This document shows positions 17,623-26,600 of a DNA stretch of 64,000 nt, one piece after another; within the stretch, counting starts at the first letter, position 1; every line of letters starts with the position of its first letter. The DNA is from Paeniglutamicibacter gangotriensis Lz1y. Lineage in GTDB: Bacteria; Actinomycetota; Actinomycetes; Actinomycetales; Micrococcaceae. The notes beneath the pieces were generated by a model. It was not told where the DNA came from and did not search any database. It saw only the letters and a list, made by a program, of their open reading frames with translations. The position numbers and the translations under genes are program-made. Where the stretch lies: assembly GCF_000348945.1 (NCBI RefSeq), contig NZ_AOCK01000001.1, positions 496,001 through 560,000 of the forward strand, given 5' to 3'.

Positions 17623-18390
17623 ATGGCACCGACCACACTGCTGGACATCTCCGAGGTCCACAAGTTCTACGCCAACCACCATGTACTCCAGGGGGTGAGC
17701 CTCCAGGTGCCCGAGGGCACCGTGGCCTGCCTGCTGGGCCCCTCCGGCTCCGGAAAGTCCACGTTGCTGCGTTGCATCAACCACCTGGAGTCCATCGACG
17801 CCGGGCGCATCACCATGGACGGCACCACCCTGGCCTACGAGGAACGAAACGGGCAGATGCATCAGCGTCCGCGCGCCAAGGTGGACAAGCAACGCCAAGA
17901 CATCGGTATGGTATTCCAACACTTCAACCTGTTCCCGCACTACACCGTGTTGCAGAACATCACCTTGGCCCCGAGCCTGCTCAAGAAAGCGTCAAAAGCC
18001 AAAGCCACCGCGCGGGCCCTGGAACTTCTCGAGAAGGTCGGGCTGGCCGACAAACGCAACGCCTACCCTTCATCGCTCTCCGGCGGACAGCAGCAACGCG
18101 TAGCGATCGCCCGGGCGCTGGCCATGGAACCCAAGGTCATGCTCTTTGACGAGCCGACTTCCGCCTTGGACCCCGAGCTGGTCGGCGAGGTGCTCAAGGT
18201 GATGAAGGACCTCGCTGCCGGCGGCATGACAATGATCGTGGTGACCCACGAAATGTCTTTTGCCCGCGAGGTTGCGGACTCCGTGGTCGTCATGGACGGC
18301 GGGGTCATCATCGAATCCGGGACACCTGCGGCGATCTTCGACAACCCGCAGCAGGAGCGCACCAGGGACTTCCTGCGCCACGTACGCTGA
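17623..18390 (+). CDS. ABC transporter ATP-binding protein (GlnQ/HisP type)
   Basis: A 255-residue ATPase with Walker [11 protein letters not shown]-loop [12 protein letters not shown], signature LSGGQQQR, Walker [13 protein letters not shown] and switch histidine VVTHEM. An insertion around [20 protein letters not shown] is typical of some amino-acid-type ATPases. It powers the importer encoded by the two preceding genes; the metal-dependent hydrolase gene follows after 31 bp. Confidence 0.95.
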   Translation: MAPTTLLDISEVHKFYANHHVLQGVSLQVPEGTVACLLGPSGSGKSTLLRCINHLESIDAGRITMDGTTLAYEERNGQMHQRPRAKVDKQRQDIGMVFQHFNLFPHYTVLQNITLAPSLLKKASKAKATARALELLEKVGLADKRNAYPSSLSGGQQQRVAIARALAMEPKVMLFDEPTSALDPELVGEVLKVMKDLAAGGMTMIVVTHEMSFAREVADSVVVMDGGVIIESGTPAAIFDNPQQERTRDFLRHVR

Positions 18391-18421
18391 TCCCCGCGAC
18401 CAAGAAGAAGGAAAACATCAC

Positions 18422-19258
18422 ATGAAAAGCTCACTCGTTTTGCTGGGAACTGGCGGCGGACCGACACCAAAATCCGAGCGCAATGCCTCCTGCAACGCCA
18501 TTGTGGTGGGGGATGCCACCTACATCATTGACGCAGGAAACGGGATCGCGCGGCAAATGGCCTTCGCCGAACTCCCTTTTGATTCGATCCGCGCCATGGG
18601 AATCACCCACCACCATTCGGACCACAATGCCGATGCCGGGACGCTGATGCACCTTGCCTGGTGCGCAAACCTGCAGGGGCCGGTGGAAACATTCGGGCCA
18701 GCGCCCTGGTCCGGAATCTGGGAGTCCTTCCTGGCCTACTCCGCCACGGATGTGGAGATTCGCAAGGTCGATGAAGGCCGCCCCGATTTCGCAGCAATGG
18801 TCACCGCCAAGGACATCGTGGAACCCGGTGTGGTCCATGAGGACGACCGCGTGCGGATCACCGCGGCGTGGGTCAACCACCCGCCGATTCCGGCACTGGC
18901 ATACCGAGTGGACACCGAGGACCGCTCCTACGTGATCTCGGGCGACACCACCCCGTGCGAGAGCCTTATCGAGCTGGCCCGGGGGGCGGATGTGTTGGTG
19001 CATGAGGTCATGCATATCCCCAGCATCGACCCGTTGCTCAAACGCTCCAACGGGGCCAGACTGCGCGAACATCTGATCAACTCTCACACCTCGTCCACCG
19101 CCGTCGGAAGCATTGCCGAACAAGCCGGCGTTGGCCAGTTGGTGCTGTCGCACTTCGTGCCGGGCAGCCCTGCTGTCCCCGAGGAAATCTGGCTTGCCGA
19201 TGCGCGGGAGGGTTTCGGCGGGAAGATCGTTGCCGGACGGGACCTCATGGTCATCTAG
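18422..19258 (+). CDS. Metallo-beta-lactamase-fold hydrolase (RNase Z/arylsulfatase-like)
   Basis: A 278-residue MBL-fold enzyme. The metal-binding motif THHHSDHN is at residues 62-69; further ligands are in SGDTTPCESL and the C-terminal SHF. The start LGTGGGPTPKSERNAS is typical of the RNase Z-like/arylsulfatase-type branch that includes small-molecule hydrolases. The start at 18422 is preceded by AAGAAGGAAAAC. It ends the ABC importer operon, so it most likely hydrolyses the imported compound in the cytoplasm; the bond attacked (ester, sulfate, lactone) is unknown. Confidence 0.82.
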   Translation: MKSSLVLLGTGGGPTPKSERNASCNAIVVGDATYIIDAGNGIARQMAFAELPFDSIRAMGITHHHSDHNADAGTLMHLAWCANLQGPVETFGPAPWSGIWESFLAYSATDVEIRKVDEGRPDFAAMVTAKDIVEPGVVHEDDRVRITAAWVNHPPIPALAYRVDTEDRSYVISGDTTPCESLIELARGADVLVHEVMHIPSIDPLLKRSNGARLREHLINSHTSSTAVGSIAEQAGVGQLVLSHFVPGSPAVPEEIWLADAREGFGGKIVAGRDLMVI

Positions 19259-19259
19259 T

Positions 19260-19282
19260 CCGGGCCGGGCCGGGCCGGGCCG
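19260..19282. repeat. CCGGG pentanucleotide tandem repeat
   Basis: Four consecutive CCGGG units plus a partial unit immediately after the hydrolase stop codon. A short slippage-prone tract with no assigned role. Confidence 0.8.
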
Positions 19283-19351
19283 TGCGCGGCTGCGGTTCCG
19301 GGGTGGAAACCGGGGCAGAGCCACGTCCAAATATTCCGGCACCTTGGTTCC

Positions 19352-19795
19352 CTACGAAGTCTCGGCATTCATGCCGGGCCCGGGGTCCTCGATGGCCTTG
19401 ATGCCGACCAGCCACTCGACAACGACCTTGTTCATGGCCTGGTCCTTGAACTTGTACCAGGTCTCGAGTTCCTTCGGGAAGTATTCCAGTGCGTCCTTGA
19501 AATGCCGGAACGGCTTGCTGCGGACTAGCGCCTGTTCGAGTTTCAACCGCGCCTCGCCGTCGGGAAGGCCGACGGTGAAATCTTCCATGTGCCGGTAGGA
19601 CTCGTAGGATTCAAGGCGGTCGACGTAGGCGTAGTTGCCCTCGTCGATATCCTCCAGGGTGATGTCCTCGTCGAGCCCCGGCACGATGACTTCCCCGGTA
19701 TAGAGGTCGAGGTAATACTCGTTGCCCATGGAACGGTCATCGTGCATGGCCCAGGCAATTTCTTCCAGATCAAGGTCTTCGAGTTTTAGCATCAT
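19352..19795 (-). CDS. UPF0158 family protein
   Basis: A 147-residue acidic soluble protein of the UPF0158 family, whose function is unknown. Visible features are the start MMLKLEDLDLEEIAWAMHDD, the segment YYLDLYTGEVIVPGLDED, and the C-terminal half with KPFRHFKDALEYFPKELETW, typical of this family. The start at 19795 or 19792 is chosen by homology to the family and to the paralogous segment at 14822; longer open frames upstream lack support. The ribosome binding site is weak. It converges with the hydrolase gene and is divergent from the dehydrogenase gene. Confidence 0.82.
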   Translation of the reverse strand: MMLKLEDLDLEEIAWAMHDDRSMGNEYYLDLYTGEVIVPGLDEDITLEDIDEGNYAYVDRLESYESYRHMEDFTVGLPDGEARLKLEQALVRSKPFRHFKDALEYFPKELETWYKFKDQAMNKVVVEWLVGIKAIEDPGPGMNAETS

Positions 19796-20078
19796 GCTTC
19801 GTTGCCGCGCGTCGGTGTCTTGACCTCCCCAGCCTTGCGCCACCTCGATGATCGCGCAAGGCCCCCCCCCCGTGCGCCGGGCGGGCTGAGCCGGCAACCA
19901 GATTTTCTTGCAGATTCCATGCTTGACTTCGCTTCGTCTCGAAGGGATAGCATGAAGGTAGTGGGCCATGTCGCTTGCGCGCCATCGATGGTTTCACCGA
20001 AATCGTGCGGCAGACGACGCGCGTGCCCCCAGCGGGCATGCGTTTCCTTGTGACGCACAAGATCTGTTGGGAGAACTC

Positions 20079-21176
20079 ATGAAGACCAGAGCAGCTGTGG
20101 CAATTGCCCCCGAAACCGACCTTGAGATCCGTGAAGTCGATCTCGACGAACCTCGTGCGGACGAGCTTCGCGTGAAGATCGTGGCCTCCGGGGTGTGCCA
20201 CACCGACGCCATCATCCGCGACCAGTGGTACCCGGTGCCGCTACCGGTGGTTCTGGGCCACGAAGGTGCCGGGATCGTCGAGGCGGTTGGCTCGGCCGTG
20301 CAGGGGTTCTCCGTTGGCGACAAAGTTGTCATGGGTCCGGCATTCTGCGGCGCCTGCGAGCAGTGCCTCGCCGGGCACCCGATGTATTGCGTGAACTTCT
20401 ACGACCGGAACTTTGGCGTCCAGCGTCCGGACGGCTCGAAGGCCTTTTCTGACTCGCAGGGTGCGATCGGATCGCACTTCTTTGGACAGTCTTCCTTTGC
20501 CGAATACACCAACGTTGTGGCCCACGGTGCGGTCAAGGTCCCCGACAACGCTCCGTTGGAGATCCTCGGTCCGCTCGGCTGCGGCATCATGACCGGTTCC
20601 GGGGCCGTGCTCAACGTCCTGAAGCCCACGCCCGGATCCTCCATCGCGGTGTTCGGCACCGGGTCCGTGGGCATGTCGGGCATGCTTGCGGCCAAGGCCG
20701 CCGGCGCCACGACCATCATCATGGTGGACATCGTTCCCGAGCGTCTGGAATTCGCCAAGGAACTGGGTGCCACCCACATCGTGAACTCCAAGGAAGTTGA
20801 CCCGGTCGAGGCGATCAAAGAGATCACCGGGGGCGGGGTCGACTACGCGTTGGACACCACTGGTGTCCCTGCAGTGTTCGCGCAGATGACCAAGTCACTG
20901 ACCATCAGGGGCCACGGCGCACTGGTAGGTGCCGCGAAATTGGGCACGGAGGCACCGTTCGACATTGGCACGCTGCTGTTGACGGGTATCAAGATTTCCA
21001 TGGTCATCGAGGGCGACGCGGTGCCCAAGGAATTCATCCCGAGACTAATCAGCCTCCACGCCCGAGGCATGTTCCCCTTCGACAAGCTGATCAAGAAGTA
21101 CAAGTTTGAGGACATCAATCAGGCCTTCGTCGATTCGGCGGACGGATCGACCCTCAAGCCGGTTATCGTGTTCTAG
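20079..21176 (+). CDS. Zinc-dependent (aryl-)alcohol dehydrogenase
   Basis: A 365-residue medium-chain dehydrogenase that oxidises alcohols with NAD. Catalytic zinc ligands are Cys40 (ASGVCHTD) and His61-Glu62 (LGHEGAG); structural zinc cysteines are 90, 93, 96 and 104. The nucleotide-binding motif is GTGSVGMSG. The SHFFGQSSFAEY segment and overall length fit the benzyl alcohol dehydrogenase (XylB-like) branch. The start at 20079 follows TTGGGAGAAC. It stands alone, so its pathway is open; oxidation of a benzylic alcohol would fit the aromatic theme of the window. Confidence 0.88.
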   Translation: MKTRAAVAIAPETDLEIREVDLDEPRADELRVKIVASGVCHTDAIIRDQWYPVPLPVVLGHEGAGIVEAVGSAVQGFSVGDKVVMGPAFCGACEQCLAGHPMYCVNFYDRNFGVQRPDGSKAFSDSQGAIGSHFFGQSSFAEYTNVVAHGAVKVPDNAPLEILGPLGCGIMTGSGAVLNVLKPTPGSSIAVFGTGSVGMSGMLAAKAAGATTIIMVDIVPERLEFAKELGATHIVNSKEVDPVEAIKEITGGGVDYALDTTGVPAVFAQMTKSLTIRGHGALVGAAKLGTEAPFDIGTLLLTGIKISMVIEGDAVPKEFIPRLISLHARGMFPFDKLIKKYKFEDINQAFVDSADGSTLKPVIVF

Positions 21177-21397
21177 CGCATACAGATCCGGTTTGACGGG
21201 TGAGCGAATGCGTGCCCGCTGGGGTCCGTCCATCCGCCCACCCTCCCCGGGAATGGACCGGTGCCGGACTCAACCACCCCATGTGAAACGCAGTCACCTG
21301 CCCTCCGCGACTGAGATCGATGACGCCAATGCCGCTCAGCGGTAGCACGGGGGTTCTCCTTTGAAATGCTACGTTGTAGGTTCTGGGGGCGTGGGGT

Positions 21398-21885
21398 CTA
21401 GCAAATAGTTGGGAGTACAAGTGCACCGACAAGAGCAATGGGTCCGACGACGGCCATGGGCATTGGCCACTGGATGAGTAGCTGATTGATGCGGGAGCGT
21501 TCATCTTCATCGGCGGTGGCTACAAGCGTCGCACCCACCGTCCGAACGCTAAGAGGTCCACGATCGGGGAACAAAAGCCAATCGCCGCGATCAATGCGCG
21601 GCCGGCGATGTCGCCGAAGCCACAAGCGGGATCGCCCACGGCACCAGGGCCGCGAGTATTCCGGTGGTTGATGCGAGGGCAGGGACAAGCCAGTCGATCA
21701 GGCAAATGGCAAGAGCCGCGATCAATGGACTTACTATCTGACTTGCGGCATCGCCCAAGAACTAAGCACCCATCGTTTGCAGGCCTCCGACGAAAGTGAT
21801 GCTGCCACCAACCATCAGGACCGTGGACCAATCGATTTTGGCCACCGCAGTCTTGCCGGTCTTGGGGTCGACCAGTGTCATGACA
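21398..21885 (-). pseudogene. SLC13-type anion permease C-terminal relic
   Basis: Read leftward in two or more frames, with an internal stop at 21762, the translation gives DWSTVLMVGGSITFVGGLQT, then WLVPALASTTGILAALVPWA, then a segment like SRINQLLIQWPMPMAVVGP and ALVGALVLP to a stop. The order, the GGxxTFVGxL helix and the ASSTGILGALVP-like motif are those of the last helices of SLC13/CitM-type permeases. The N-terminal part is gone: at about 21886 the sequence changes to a different gene relic on the other strand. Confidence 0.65.
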
Positions 21886-22062
21886 GCGGTCGGCTTCGCC
21901 GCCGGCGAAAAGGGCACCCTGCTGGCCACGAGCGCGCAGAACCTTGCCGAACTCGGACGCCAGAGCGTGCAGAGCCTCGCCGGGTCCCTGGCCGGAAAGG
22001 ACGTCGCGGCAACCGTCGCCGTTACCGTTGACACAGTGATCGCCGAGAATACCGGCGCATAG
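21886..22062 (+). pseudogene. Periplasmic sugar-binding protein (RbsB-like) C-terminal relic
   Basis: About 58 codons reading GTLLATSAQNLAELGRQSVQ, then LAGKDVAATVAVTVDTVIAE and a stop. This matches the closing segment of RbsB-type sugar ABC binding proteins (ATVAQNP..MG.., LAGK.V, VDTVLVT). It ends 93 bp before ribokinase in the same direction. A normal operon order of binding protein, kinase and pyranase is therefore preserved, but the binding protein has lost everything upstream and has no start. Confidence 0.6.
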
Positions 22063-22155
22063 ACCAAGTAGCATCCTCTGGGGAGCCCCGCGCATGTCGA
22101 AGGCTCCCACGCCCGCAACACGGGCAGCACACTCCAAGCACCGCACAAAGGAACA

Positions 22156-23076
22156 ATGATCATGGCATCGACTACGCAAGTGACCATCGTGGGCTCATCA
22201 AACGTGGACATCACCGCGCTGATGAATCGGCTGCCCGGCCCGGGCGAGACGGTCCTTGCCGATTCGTACCGGCTCACTCCCGGCGGCAAGGGCGCCAACC
22301 AGGCCCTCGCCGCGGCTCTCGCCGGTGCCAGAACCGAATTCATTGGTGCCGTCGGCAATGACCCGCACGCGGAGATCGCCCTGGGCCAGTTGGCCGAGGC
22401 AGGGGTGGCCCTCGATCGTGTCAAACATATTGAAGGTGCGACAGGCGTTGCCATCATCAGCGTCGACGCCAAGGCGGAAAACAGCATTGCGGTGATCTCC
22501 GGTGCCAACTCGAGTATGGAGGCTGCGGCGGTCACCGCCGCCGGCGCGCTTGAGGGCGTGCTGGTCTTGCAGGGAGAAATCCCCGAATCAGGGATCCGCG
22601 CGGCCATCGATGCCGCCACCGGGCCCATCGTGCTGAACCTGGCACCGGTCATCGACCTGGACCGCGACTACCTCTGCCGGGCCAACCCGCTGGTGGTTAA
22701 CGAACACGAGGCCGCCCTGATCCTGGCCCAGCTCGAGGGAAGCAAGGAACTGAGCACCGACCCCGAGCCGGTCATTGCCCAGCGCCTGTGCGATGAAGGC
22801 ATCGCCTCGGTAGTCATCACCCTCGGCGGGGAGGGCGCACTGGTGGCGGTGCGCGGAACCGATGGCGCCGCCGAGATCACCACGTTGCCCGCCGTGAAGG
22901 TCACCGCCGTTGACACCACCGGTGCCGGAGATGCCTTCACCGGCGCCCTGGCCGCGCGCCTGGCCGCCGGTGAAACCCTGATCGAAGCCGCCGGATTCGC
23001 CGGCCGCTTTGCCGCGCTGACCGTGCAGGAACACGGAGCCCAAGCCTCCTACCCGCGCTCGCTGAACAACCTCTAA
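22156..23076 (+). CDS. rbsK: Ribokinase
   Basis: A 306-residue PfkB-family sugar kinase that phosphorylates D-ribose at O5. Typical motifs are NVDITALMNRLPGPGET, TPGGKGANQALAAA, the anion-hole/catalytic motif DTTGAGDAFTGAL and the N-terminal GSSNVD. The start at 22156 follows AAAGGA. It is followed after 35 bp by rbsD. No intact ribose transporter is in the window, since the upstream binding-protein gene is broken. Confidence 0.93.
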   Translation: MIMASTTQVTIVGSSNVDITALMNRLPGPGETVLADSYRLTPGGKGANQALAAALAGARTEFIGAVGNDPHAEIALGQLAEAGVALDRVKHIEGATGVAIISVDAKAENSIAVISGANSSMEAAAVTAAGALEGVLVLQGEIPESGIRAAIDAATGPIVLNLAPVIDLDRDYLCRANPLVVNEHEAALILAQLEGSKELSTDPEPVIAQRLCDEGIASVVITLGGEGALVAVRGTDGAAEITTLPAVKVTAVDTTGAGDAFTGALAARLAAGETLIEAAGFAGRFAALTVQEHGAQASYPRSLNNL

Positions 23077-23111
23077 ACAATCCCCAAGATCCCCGAAAGC
23101 CCAGGACACCC

Positions 23112-23495
23112 GTGCTCAAAACCGACATCCTCAACGCGCCTCTGCTCAGCGCACTGGCCACCCTGGGACACACCGACACCGTGGTGATCGCCGATTGCGG
23201 GCTGCCCATTCCTGCCGGCCCCAGTATCATCGACCTCGCGCTGGTGCGCGGGACCCCCAGCTTCGAAGACATCCTGGAGGTCTTGGCCAGGAACTTGGTC
23301 ATCGAATCAAGCACCCTGGCCAGCGAGGCACAAGGGACCGGAGTCGAGCGGATCTGCCAAAACCACGGGCTTGCCGCGGACTTCCTCACCCACGAACAGC
23401 TCAAGGAAGCCCTGCCGCGTGCCAAGGTTGTGGTGCGCACCGGCGAAACCACCCCGTACGCCAACGTGATCCTGCACTGCGGGGTCGATTTCTAG
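23112..23495 (+). CDS. rbsD: D-ribose pyranase
   Basis: A 127-residue RbsD that converts beta-pyranose ribose towards the furanose form used by ribokinase. The catalytic histidine is His20 (ATLGHTD), followed by VIADCGLPIP; the C-terminal RTGETTPYANVILHCGVDF is characteristic. GTG start at 23112 with CAGGA upstream. Cotranscribed with rbsK. Confidence 0.93.
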   Translation: MLKTDILNAPLLSALATLGHTDTVVIADCGLPIPAGPSIIDLALVRGTPSFEDILEVLARNLVIESSTLASEAQGTGVERICQNHGLAADFLTHEQLKEALPRAKVVVRTGETTPYANVILHCGVDF

Positions 23496-23540
23496 TCCTG
23501 TGACTCCTTGCCCTCCCGGGCAGGGAACAAGCCGATGTGC

Positions 23541-23588
23541 CGAAGACCGGCCGTGTACCCGCACCCGCGGGGACGTGGCCGGTCTTCG
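23541..23588 (+). terminator. Terminator of the rbsKD operon
   Basis: 12-bp stem CGAAGACCGGCC/GGCCGGTCTTCG (23541-23552 with 23577-23588) 46 bases after the rbsD stop. Confidence 0.6.
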
Positions 23589-23699
23589 CTTTGTGCCCAC
23601 GGTGCACCCTTGCAGTGTGCACCGTGGGATAGGTTCATGGAGGGAAGAAGCAGCCCAGAGAAAATCCGGGCGCGCACCAGTTCGAGGAGACCGTAAACG

Positions 23700-26600
23700 A
23701 TGTTCCACAGTGACTACGTGGGAGCCGCATTGGATGTGGTCTCGAATGCTCTGGCCTCGTTGACGGCGCAAAAACGCGTGGAACGGACGGCAAATGCCGG
23801 GCTGAGCTCTCTGGCCGCACGGCTCGAAAGCGCCGTGGGAACCCCGGAACCAGCAGTCGGTCTGATGACTTTTCCGACCGCGATGCGTGACTACCTCGCA
23901 TTCGCAGCCGAACATCCCGAATCCCGCCAGCCCGAACACGACATCCGGAGTCTGCAAGAAATCCACCGGGTGTGGGCGACCGGCGCCACCATGTCGGAAG
24001 CGGACATGCAGGTGGCCTTTCAGACCTGTCAGGAGTTTCTCAGCGCACTGCAATTGGGCGATGCGGCGCAGCAGGTTCAGGCGCTGCTGAACGCCGCCGC
24101 AGCCGGAGATCCTGCCACCGCGTGGGGCCACACCCCGGTCGGCGACCACCTTCTGATCGATATTGCACACAGTAAATCGGTCAACTATGTCACGGCCCAC
24201 AGCCACGCCCGGATTCTGGAACAAGTGGTGCTGGATAACCGAGCCGGGCATGCTCGTTCGGTGCTGGTGACTGCCGTGGTGATGAGCGGCAACCTGCCGG
24301 TCTCCGCGGTGGCCGATCGCCGACTGGAGCTGCCTCCGGGGGTGAGCACCGTCGAGAATCTGGACGTGGTGCTGGATCCCGCGGCTTTCTCGCTGATCGA
24401 TTCGACGCGTCAGGGACAGCTCATCGTGCGGATCGCCGAACATTCGACGCTGGTCGCCGAGGCCTCGGAAAGCATCGAACTGCTGCCGGCCAACCACTGG
24501 CCTGGTGCCGCAACCCAGGTCAACGCGGAGCTGCTGGCCTCCTTCGTGCAGCCGCAACACCCCGCATTGACCCAATTGCTTTCCGAGGCGAGCGACCTCT
24601 TCCGCACCCGCACCGGGAACCTCGAGGCCCGGATCGGTAGCACCGAAAGGGCCGACACCTCGGTCCAGTGCATCTTCGATGCGTTGGGTACCCGCGGGAT
24701 CAGCCGTGCCGCATCGCCGGTGGGCCGGGAGCTGACAGATCCGGGCGGAGAATACCTCCGCGATGCCCAGGAGATCCTTAGCGCACGGGTTGCATCTTCA
24801 GTGGAATCCACGCTGCTGTTTTCCGGGTTGCTCGAGGCGGTGGGCATCAACTCGGTCATCTTGTTGGCGCGCGGGCACGCATTCCTGGCCTACTGGCGCA
24901 CGCCCGATGGCTCGCTGCCCAGCGTCAGCCTCGACTCCGAGGGTGCAGGGGCGCTGACCAACCTCGTAGCTGCAGGGCAGCTGCGCATCGTGGAAACCAC
25001 GGCCATCACCGCCGAAGCCGGCGCGCTCAATGCCGAGTCTTCGGCCACGACCAGAAAAGAGTTCGCGCAAGGTCCGGAGGCGGAAGGCCTGCTCGTTTTC
25101 GCCATTGATATCAAGGCCGCACGGCGCTCGGGCATCACGCCGCTGCCGGCCAAGGGTGTTTCGGCGGCCGGCAAACCGATCGTCGTGCGGTACCAGGCCG
25201 CGGCCACCGACACACTCGAACGCTTCTTCAAGGAAAAAGCCGAACGCCAGCAAACAGTTCCATCTTCACAAGGGAAACCGGCGCCTGCCCGCATCGCCGC
25301 ATGGAAGAACGGGCTGCTGGACCTCTCCTTGCGCAACCGGTTGCTGAACTTCACCGAACGCTCGCGCTTTGAACTGGCGGTGCCCGAGTCGGTGGTGGAC
25401 GGCTTCGAGGATCTGGTCAACAACTCCAAGGCCATCGAGCTGCTGCCCGCCGACGAGATCGGCGCCTTGGACAAAGAGCGGTACAAAGCCGGTCCGCTGC
25501 TACCAGTGGAGCGCCGTGTCGAGCTGCTGTTTTCCCGCAGCCGGGTCTACACCGGGCTCGAAGCTGACCGGTATCTGACGCGGTTGCGCAGGATGGCCAG
25601 TGAAGCCAAGCGGATCATTGACGACAACGGTGCCAACAACCTCTACCTGGCCCTGGGATCGTTGAACTGGTCCATGGATGGCAAGGCCTTGCGCTCCCCG
25701 TTGTTTCTGGTCCCCGTCCACCTGAAACCTGCAGGGCGCGGCAAGCACTATCGCATCGAAATCGACGACACCGGCAGCTCCACCCCGAACTACTGCCTGG
25801 CCGAGAAATTGCACGAACAGTTCGGTCTGCGCATCCCCGGATTCGAGGACCCCGAACAGGACGGCTCGGGCATCGACCTGGCCGCTGCCCTCGATGCACT
25901 GCGCAACGCACTGGTGCAAGCGGAGCTTCCCTTCCACATCGAGGGAACCGTGGACCTGGCGATCCTGCAATTTGCGAAGTTCCGCATGTGGAAAGATCTG
26001 GACGAGAACTGGGAAACGTTTATGGCCGCACCCCTGGTGCGGCACCTGGTAGAAACCCCGACCAGCGAATTCACCGACCCCGCGGGCACCGCTGCCCGGA
26101 AGCCGTCAGTGGACCTAGACCAGCTGGCCGCAAGGCTTCCTGTCCCCGCGGACTCCTCCCAGCTCGAGGCGGTTGCCGCGGCACAGTCCGGGCGCACCTT
26201 CGTGCTCGAGGGCCCGCCAGGCACCGGAAAATCCCAGACCATCACCAACCTGTTGGCCCACGCCATGGCCTCGGGCCAACGCGTGCTCTTCGTGGCGGAG
26301 AAACGTGCAGCGCTTGAGGTGGTGCGCAAACGCCTCAACGAGGTAGGGCTCGGGGAATTCGCTCTTGACCTACACGACAAGCGCTCCTCCCCGAACGCCG
26401 TCCGGGCACAGATCAAGGCGTCGCTGGACCACCTGGTTTTTGCCGATACGACCGGGATGAAGCTGGCCGCCGGCGACCTGAAGACCTCCGTGCGCCTGCT
26501 CGCCGGCTACGCCCACGACCTGCACGCGCCCAACCCTGCCGGTTACACCGCCTACGGCGCGCACACCACGGCCCTGTCCATGGACTGGGACATCGAAGCG

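Noticed and set aside
19260-19282. CCGGG tandem units as a CRISPR-like or regulatory array
   Set aside because: The units are only 5 bp, without spacers; this is a simple slippage repeat.
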